Below are positions 59,457-64,000 of a stretch of DNA of 64,000 nucleotides, in pieces. The stretch's first letter is position 1. Each line of letters opens with the position of its first letter. The DNA comes from Bacillota bacterium. GTDB taxonomy: Bacteria > Bacillota > Clostridia > Lachnospirales > Anaerotignaceae. The notes beneath the pieces were generated by a model. The model was not told the DNA's origin. It worked only from the letters and a program-made list of their open reading frames with translations, and did not search any database. The stretch lies in the NCBI GenBank assembly GCA_021768705.1, contig JAETUG010000001.1, forward strand, positions 62,001-126,000, read 5' to 3'. Made by a program: the position numbers and the translations under genes.

Positions 59457-60737
59457 TTATTTTTTCAGATCGACCAAACCGGCTTCATAGAGCTTCTGCA
59501 GGCTCATCAGGATACCTGTTTTCGCATGGAACCAGGTCAGACCGCCTTGAAAATATACAGAATAAGGCTCTCTGATGGGACCATCGGCACTCAGCTCGAT
59601 AGAAGAACCCTGAATGAAAGCACCTGCCGCCATGATGACATCGCAGGTATAACCAGGCATGGCATAGGGCACTGGAGTCAGGTAGCTGTCTACAGGAGCC
59701 GCCGCCTGAATGCCCTGACAAAAGGCTTTCATGGCATCAGCGCTGCCCAGTTCTACCGCCTGAATGATATCGTTGCGGGGCTCTGTGCTGTTTGGAATCA
59801 CACGGAAACCCAGTTTTTCATAGATGTTTGCCGCAAAAACAGCCCCTTTCAGGGCACCTGCCGTTACTGTAGGTGCCAGGAAAAAGCCCTGATACAGCGC
59901 ACGGTTTACATCCAGAGATGCACCGACTTCCTGCCCCAGACCGGGGGCACTCAAACGGTAGGCACAGCGGTCAATGCATGCCTGCTTGCCGCAAATATAG
60001 CCACCGATGGGCGCAAGACCGCCGCCGGGATTTTTGATGAGGGAACCAACGATCATATCTGCACCCACATTGGAGGGTTCGATGATATCCACAAATTCGC
60101 CATAGCAGTTATCTACCATACAGATCACATCGGGTTTGATTTCTTTGATAAAAGCAATCAGGTCGCCGATCTGCTTTACAGAAAAAGTAGGTCTCATGGC
60201 ATAGCCTTTAGAGCGTTGGATGGTCACCAGTTTTGTTTTTTCATTGATGGCTTTTTTGATATTTTCATAGTCGAAGGTACCATCTTCCAGCAGTTCTACC
60301 TGTTTGTAGCTGACACCATATTCCTTCAAGGAACAAGGAGAATACACTGTACCAATGACCTTTTCCAGTGTATCATAGGGTTTGCCCACAGGGGAAAGCA
60401 GTTCATCCCCGGGAAGCAAATTTGCGCTCAGGGCAATCGCCAAGGCATGGGTACCGCAGGTGATCTGGGGACGCACCAATGCAGCTTCTGTGTTGAAGCA
60501 TCTTGCATATACATTTTCCAGCTTATCACGGCCATCGTCGTTGTAGCCATAGCCTGTTGAACCGGCAAAGCAGGTGGCATCCACCCGTTCCGCTTGCATG
60601 GCTTTCAGAACTTTTGCCTGATTATATTCCGCCACAGCGTCGATCTGTTCAAATCTTTCCTTTAAATCTTTCAAAATTTCATTGCCGAAGGCTTCTACTT
60701 CAGAGGAAATGCCCAGCATACCGTACATATTTTCCAT
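59457..60737 (-). CDS. Methionine gamma-lyase family protein (aluminium resistance protein-like)
   Basis: The 426-residue PLP-dependent protein matches the family once called aluminium resistance protein (B. subtilis YnbB). Blocks include FAGSTGYGYNDDGRD, CGTHALAIAL, VDNCYGEFV, SLIKNPGGGLAPIGGY with the PLP Lys, and GFFLAPTV. The true reaction is not settled; the family is related to methionine gamma-lyase and cystathionine enzymes. It has its own promoter inside the end of topB and is monocistronic. A TGGAGAAG site precedes the ATG. Confidence 0.88.
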   Translation of the reverse strand: MENMYGMLGISSEVEAFGNEILKDLKERFEQIDAVAEYNQAKVLKAMQAERVDATCFAGSTGYGYNDDGRDKLENVYARCFNTEAALVRPQITCGTHALAIALSANLLPGDELLSPVGKPYDTLEKVIGTVYSPCSLKEYGVSYKQVELLEDGTFDYENIKKAINEKTKLVTIQRSKGYAMRPTFSVKQIGDLIAFIKEIKPDVICMVDNCYGEFVDIIEPSNVGADMIVGSLIKNPGGGLAPIGGYICGKQACIDRCAYRLSAPGLGQEVGASLDVNRALYQGFFLAPTVTAGALKGAVFAANIYEKLGFRVIPNSTEPRNDIIQAVELGSADAMKAFCQGIQAAAPVDSYLTPVPYAMPGYTCDVIMAAGAFIQGSSIELSADGPIREPYSVYFQGGLTWFHAKTGILMSLQKLYEAGLVDLKK

Positions 60738-60788
60738 TTTACTTCTCCAATCTATTTCAAAAAATGTATTTTCTACTCACAATTTGAA

Positions 60789-60817
60789 ATCATATCAAAT
60801 CTTTTCCATTCTTTCAA
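60789..60817 (-). promoter_or_regulatory. Promoter of methionine-gamma-lyase-family gene
   Basis: TTGAAA (60812-60817) and TATGAT (60789-60794) with a 17-bp spacer, just after the topB stop. Confidence 0.6.
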
Positions 60818-60823
60818 CTGTTT

Positions 60824-62968
60824 TCAGTCTTTTCTGGTGAAATCCATGATCTCGATCTGACCGCCTTTATCTTTATTCAGAATCAGCATCGCCGTTCCCT
60901 TTTCTCCCGTCTGGGGCAGAGTCACCGCCATGGGTTCGGTCTTATTGTTTTTCAAAAGCAGCTTCACCATGCCGCCATCCAACTCCAGTCCATAGGGCTT
61001 CAGGCTGTCCTTCCAAAGGCTAAATTTGCATCCGCCTTTCCAGCCTGCGCAATAGAACGATTTTGTATTTTCCAAAATATCCCGTCCGCAGATGGGGCAT
61101 TTGCCGAAAGCATTCTTTTTCCGTTTCTTCCCTCTGATCTGTTCCTCCGGAAAAATCACATCTGCCCTTCTGCCGGAAGCAGCATCCTGTATCAGGAACT
61201 GTACGTATCTGCGAATACTGGTCATAAAGCGTTCCTCTGTCATATTGCCTTTTGCAATGGAGGATAACCCCTTCTCCCATTTTCCTGTGGTCTGGGGAGA
61301 GCGCATCTCATTTGGCACCACTTCGATGAGCTTCCGCCCTTTTTCTGTAGGCACAAGGGTCTTACCCTTACGGACGATATAGCCCACCGTCAGCAGCCGT
61401 TCGATGATGGCGGCTCTTGTGGCAGGGGTGCCTAAGCCACTGTCCTTCATCTGTTCCTTCAAGGCTTCATCTTCAACAAATCTGCCTGCGTTTTCCATGG
61501 CAGAAAGAAGAGAACTTTCCGTATACGGGGTCGGCGCTTTTGTTTTCTTTTTCTGCACTATAGCCTTTTCTACCTTCCGTTCTTCCCCTTCACGAAGAGC
61601 AGGCAGCTTCTGTTCTTCCTCATCTTTTTTCTTCTTTTTAGTTGCCGCCGCAGGGGTCAGGGCTTTTTCCACCGCCTGCCAGCCTTCCTCCAGAACCACT
61701 GTCCCTTTGGAAAGGAATCGTTCCCCTTCCGCTTCGGCATAAACCTTTGTGGTCTCGTATCTATAATAAGGATAAAACACCGCCAAAAATCTTGCTGCTA
61801 CCAGAGAAAATACCTTCCGTTCCTCCTCCGTCAGGCTGTCCACCCGCAGACGTGCATCGGTGGGAATGATAGCATGGTGATCTGTTACTTTGGTATTATC
61901 GATGATTCGTTTTGTAAAAGAAATATTTTCCGTCAGGGGCTGGGCGTAAGGGGCATAGGCTTCCAGTTCATGCAAACGTTTGATGGTATTTCGTACCTTT
62001 CCTTTCATATCGTCACTCAGATAGCGGCTGTCCGTTCTGGGGTAGGTGATCATTTTTCGTTTTTCATAAAGGTTCTGGGCAATATCCAGTGTCCTTTTTG
62101 CGGAAAAGCCAAACTTTTTATTGCAGTCTCTTTGCAGCTCCGTCAGATCATAGAGCAGCGGAGGAGGCATTTTCTTTTCTTCTTTTTCTACTTTGGTGAT
62201 GCAAGCAGCTTTACCCGCAATTTTTTCTGCGATAGCTTTCGCCGTTTCCTCTTTTTCGATATGGGTGTGTTCTTCCTTGTCGATCCACATACCCGTGTAG
62301 CCATCAAAATCTGCCTGTACTTCAAAATAATCCTCTGCCACAAAAGCATCGATCTCCTTCTGACGGTCTACAATGATAGCAAGGGTCGGCGTCTGCACAC
62401 GCCCAATGCTCAAGAGGGCATCATAGCGCAGGGTATAGGCTCTTGTGGCATTCATACCTACCAGCCAATCGGCTTCGGAGCGGCATTTGGCAGAGGTATA
62501 AAGCAGATCATATTCTCTGCCGTCCTTCAATGCAGCAAAGCCCTCTTTGATGGCTTCTTCCGTCATACTGCTAATCCAAAGGCGTTCAAAGGGCTTGGTA
62601 CATTTGGTGATTTCATAGATATAGCGGAAGATCAATTCGCCCTCTCGCCCGCTATCGGTAGCGCAGATCAAGCTGTCGATCTCCTTGCTATGCATCCATT
62701 TATGTAAGACCTTCAACTGAGAGCGGGTCTGTGCAATGGCTTTCAGCTTCATTTCTTCCGGAAGGATGGGCAATGTGGAAAAATTCCACTTTTTATACTT
62801 GGGGTCATATTCTTCGGGTTCTGCCAACGTCACTAGATGGCCTACTGCCCAGGATACAACGTATTTCTCGCCGATGAGACATCCATCCCCCTTCTGGTTT
62901 GCTTTCAGCACTTTAGCAATGTCCCTTGCCACAGATGGTTTTTCGGCAATGACCAGTATTTTTCCCAT
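60824..62968 (-). CDS. topB: DNA topoisomerase III
   Basis: The 714-residue type IA topoisomerase relaxes and decatenates DNA. The Toprim domain has VIAEKPSVARDIAKVL and the DSGREGELIFR block with the metal Asp residues. The catalytic Tyr is in KMITYPRTDSRYL around residue 310. The C-terminal region has Cys clusters (CPICGRDILENTKSFYCAG) that could bind zinc, and a Lys-rich insert lies near residue 445-475. An AAGGAGG site precedes the ATG. Length is normal for the Bacillota TopB type. Confidence 0.96.
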   Translation of the reverse strand: MGKILVIAEKPSVARDIAKVLKANQKGDGCLIGEKYVVSWAVGHLVTLAEPEEYDPKYKKWNFSTLPILPEEMKLKAIAQTRSQLKVLHKWMHSKEIDSLICATDSGREGELIFRYIYEITKCTKPFERLWISSMTEEAIKEGFAALKDGREYDLLYTSAKCRSEADWLVGMNATRAYTLRYDALLSIGRVQTPTLAIIVDRQKEIDAFVAEDYFEVQADFDGYTGMWIDKEEHTHIEKEETAKAIAEKIAGKAACITKVEKEEKKMPPPLLYDLTELQRDCNKKFGFSAKRTLDIAQNLYEKRKMITYPRTDSRYLSDDMKGKVRNTIKRLHELEAYAPYAQPLTENISFTKRIIDNTKVTDHHAIIPTDARLRVDSLTEEERKVFSLVAARFLAVFYPYYRYETTKVYAEAEGERFLSKGTVVLEEGWQAVEKALTPAAATKKKKKDEEEQKLPALREGEERKVEKAIVQKKKTKAPTPYTESSLLSAMENAGRFVEDEALKEQMKDSGLGTPATRAAIIERLLTVGYIVRKGKTLVPTEKGRKLIEVVPNEMRSPQTTGKWEKGLSSIAKGNMTEERFMTSIRRYVQFLIQDAASGRRADVIFPEEQIRGKKRKKNAFGKCPICGRDILENTKSFYCAGWKGGCKFSLWKDSLKPYGLELDGGMVKLLLKNNKTEPMAVTLPQTGEKGTAMLILNKDKGGQIEIMDFTRKD

Positions 62969-63002
62969 TTTCTTCTCCTCCTTCCAGATTCACTAAATTG
63001 AT

Positions 63003-63031
63003 ATTATACCATTTTCAAGAAAGAAAATCAA
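63003..63031 (-). promoter_or_regulatory. Promoter of topB
   Basis: TTGATT (63026-63031) and TATAAT (63003-63008) with a 17-bp spacer and an extended -10 TGG. Confidence 0.75.
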
Positions 63032-63131
63032 AACCATTGCAATATATGATTCAGAAAGAGATATACATTTTCCCTTTGGCATAAGCTTATTTTTCATCTT
63101 TACGAAGATGTTCTTCCAAGTTTTGAATCTG

Positions 63132-63160
63132 TTGACATCCCAACAAAATTTGTATAAAAT
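63132..63160 (+). promoter_or_regulatory. Promoter of degV gene
   Basis: TTGACA (63132-63137) and TAAAAT (63155-63160) with a 17-bp spacer, about 40 bp before the start codon. Confidence 0.8.
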
Positions 63161-63200
63161 GTATAAGTTAAAATGAATGTAAATATAAGGAGGTATTCCT

Positions 63201-64000
63201 ATGAGCACATATAAGATCCTTTCTGATACATCCTGCGATATTCCTGCACTTCTGCTGAAAAAGCTGGATGTGACATATGTTCCTTTCCATGTTTCCTTCG
63301 ATATGGAACATTATCTGAAAGAACTGCAAGATATCACCCCCGATGAATTTTATGATAAAATCAATGCAGAGCATCTGTTTCCCAAAACATCCCTACCCTC
63401 CGTACAGGATTACATGGATGCCATGGAATCCATTTTAAAAGAAGGAAAAGACGTTTTCTGCATGTGCCTCACTTCCAAATTCAGCGGCTCTTACCAGAGT
63501 GCTGTCAACGCAGCAAATATCCTTTCCGAATCTTACCCCAACCGTAAGATCATGGTAATGGATACGACCTGTGTAACCGGTTCTCAGGGGCTGTTGGTCT
63601 ATGAAGCATGCCGTATGAGAGATGCTGGCTTCTCTATAGAAAAAATGGCAGAAATTCTGGACAAGCAGAAGGATACCACAAAAATCAACTTCACCGTAGA
63701 TTCTCTGGAGTATCTGCAGAAAGGCGGCAGAATCGGCAAAGCCTCTGCTCTGGCCGGTACGATTTTGAACATCAAGCCTATCATTATTATGAAAGATGGC
63801 GAACTGCACCCCGAAAGCAAAGTGCGCGGTCATAAAAAAGCCCTGAAAACCATCATGGATATGACACGAAATGAGATCGGCGCAGAAAAAGAAAACTATA
63901 AGGTCGTTATCATCCGCTGCGAAAAAGAACGACAGGCTACGGCCGAAGAAATGCGAAAGGAACTGGCGGCAGAAGGCTATGATATTATGGATGAAATCTG
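63201..64000 (+). CDS. DegV family protein (5' part, runs off window)
   Basis: The reading frame opens at 63201 after AAGGAGG (63187-63193) and stays open to the window edge, giving 266 residues without a stop. It begins MSTYKILSDTSCDIP and has the DegV pattern: SLPSVQDYMDAM, CLTSKFSGSYQSAV and DSLEYLQKGGRIGKASALAGTILNIKPI, split by the family helices. DegV proteins bind fatty acids; some act as FakB, the acyl-binding partner of fatty acid kinase FakA. No fakA gene is visible here. About 15-20 residues are probably missing at the C-terminus. Confidence 0.93.
   Translation, partial: MSTYKILSDTSCDIPALLLKKLDVTYVPFHVSFDMEHYLKELQDITPDEFYDKINAEHLFPKTSLPSVQDYMDAMESILKEGKDVFCMCLTSKFSGSYQSAVNAANILSESYPNRKIMVMDTTCVTGSQGLLVYEACRMRDAGFSIEKMAEILDKQKDTTKINFTVDSLEYLQKGGRIGKASALAGTILNIKPIIIMKDGELHPESKVRGHKKALKTIMDMTRNEIGAEKENYKVVIIRCEKERQATAEEMRKELAAEGYDIMDEI

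Overview
The window looks like a chromosomal stretch from a low-to-mid GC, anaerobic, probably spore-forming member of the Clostridia (Bacillota). I would guess a Lachnospirales or Anaerotignum-like amino-acid fermenter, but that placement is inference. Supporting signs are strong AAGGAGG ribosome binding sites, TTGACA/TATAAT promoters, a T-box upstream of thrS, an L20-type leader upstream of infC, a CIRCE element upstream of groES, a tandem glycine riboswitch, an oxygen-labile two-subunit iron-sulfur L-serine dehydratase, an iron alcohol dehydrogenase and a SpoVB-like flippase. I saw no rRNA or tRNA genes, CRISPR array, prophage or insertion sequence. About nine tenths of the genes lie on the minus strand.

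Layout. 0-10.3 kb is one long minus-strand operon: miaB, a YlbF-family gene, mutS, mutL, miaA, a CmpB-type membrane protein and a D,D-carboxypeptidase lipoprotein. 10.3-24.2 kb holds a prolyl-tRNA editing protein, a glycerate kinase, a cupin-regulator/YkvI-permease/amino-acid-epimerase cluster, two LysR regulators, an AEC carrier, the infC-rpmI-rplT operon, a methionine-gamma-lyase-type enzyme and thrS with its T-box. 24.2-31 kb holds CorA, a DUF1538/PII/UPF0145 operon, and an operon running from a monooxygenase-like gene through DUF402, radC and pspC to trpS. 31-34 kb is an L-serine uptake and deamination operon (sdaAB-sdaAA-sstT). 34.5-42.4 kb carries groES-groEL, a thioredoxin-reductase-like gene, an EF-G paralogue, a muramoyl-alanine amidase and an Fe-alcohol dehydrogenase. 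42.5-46.2 kb has a KapD-like exonuclease, an SPFH/zinc-ribbon protein and apbE.

46.3-55.6 kb is the most notable region. It is a ten-gene operon whose order (MrpE, F, G, MbhD, MbhE-MrpB fusion, MrpC, MrpD) matches the membrane arm of archaeal Mbh hydrogenases. The hydrogenase genes are missing and are replaced by three further NuoL/M/N-type antiporter subunits, giving four proton- or sodium-translocating modules in one predicted complex. 55.9-64 kb has a glycine-riboswitch-controlled amino acid permease, a SpoVB-like flippase, an aluminium-resistance/methionine-gamma-lyase-family protein, topB and the 5' part of a degV gene that runs off the right edge.

The genes suggest a cell that ferments amino acids (serine deamination, sulfur amino acid lyases, epimerase, glycine-sensing transporter) and relies on ion-motive membrane complexes (the Mrp/Mbh-like complex, a Na+-coupled serine symporter, ApbE flavinylation). 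All functional calls come from reading motifs and synteny; no database search was run.
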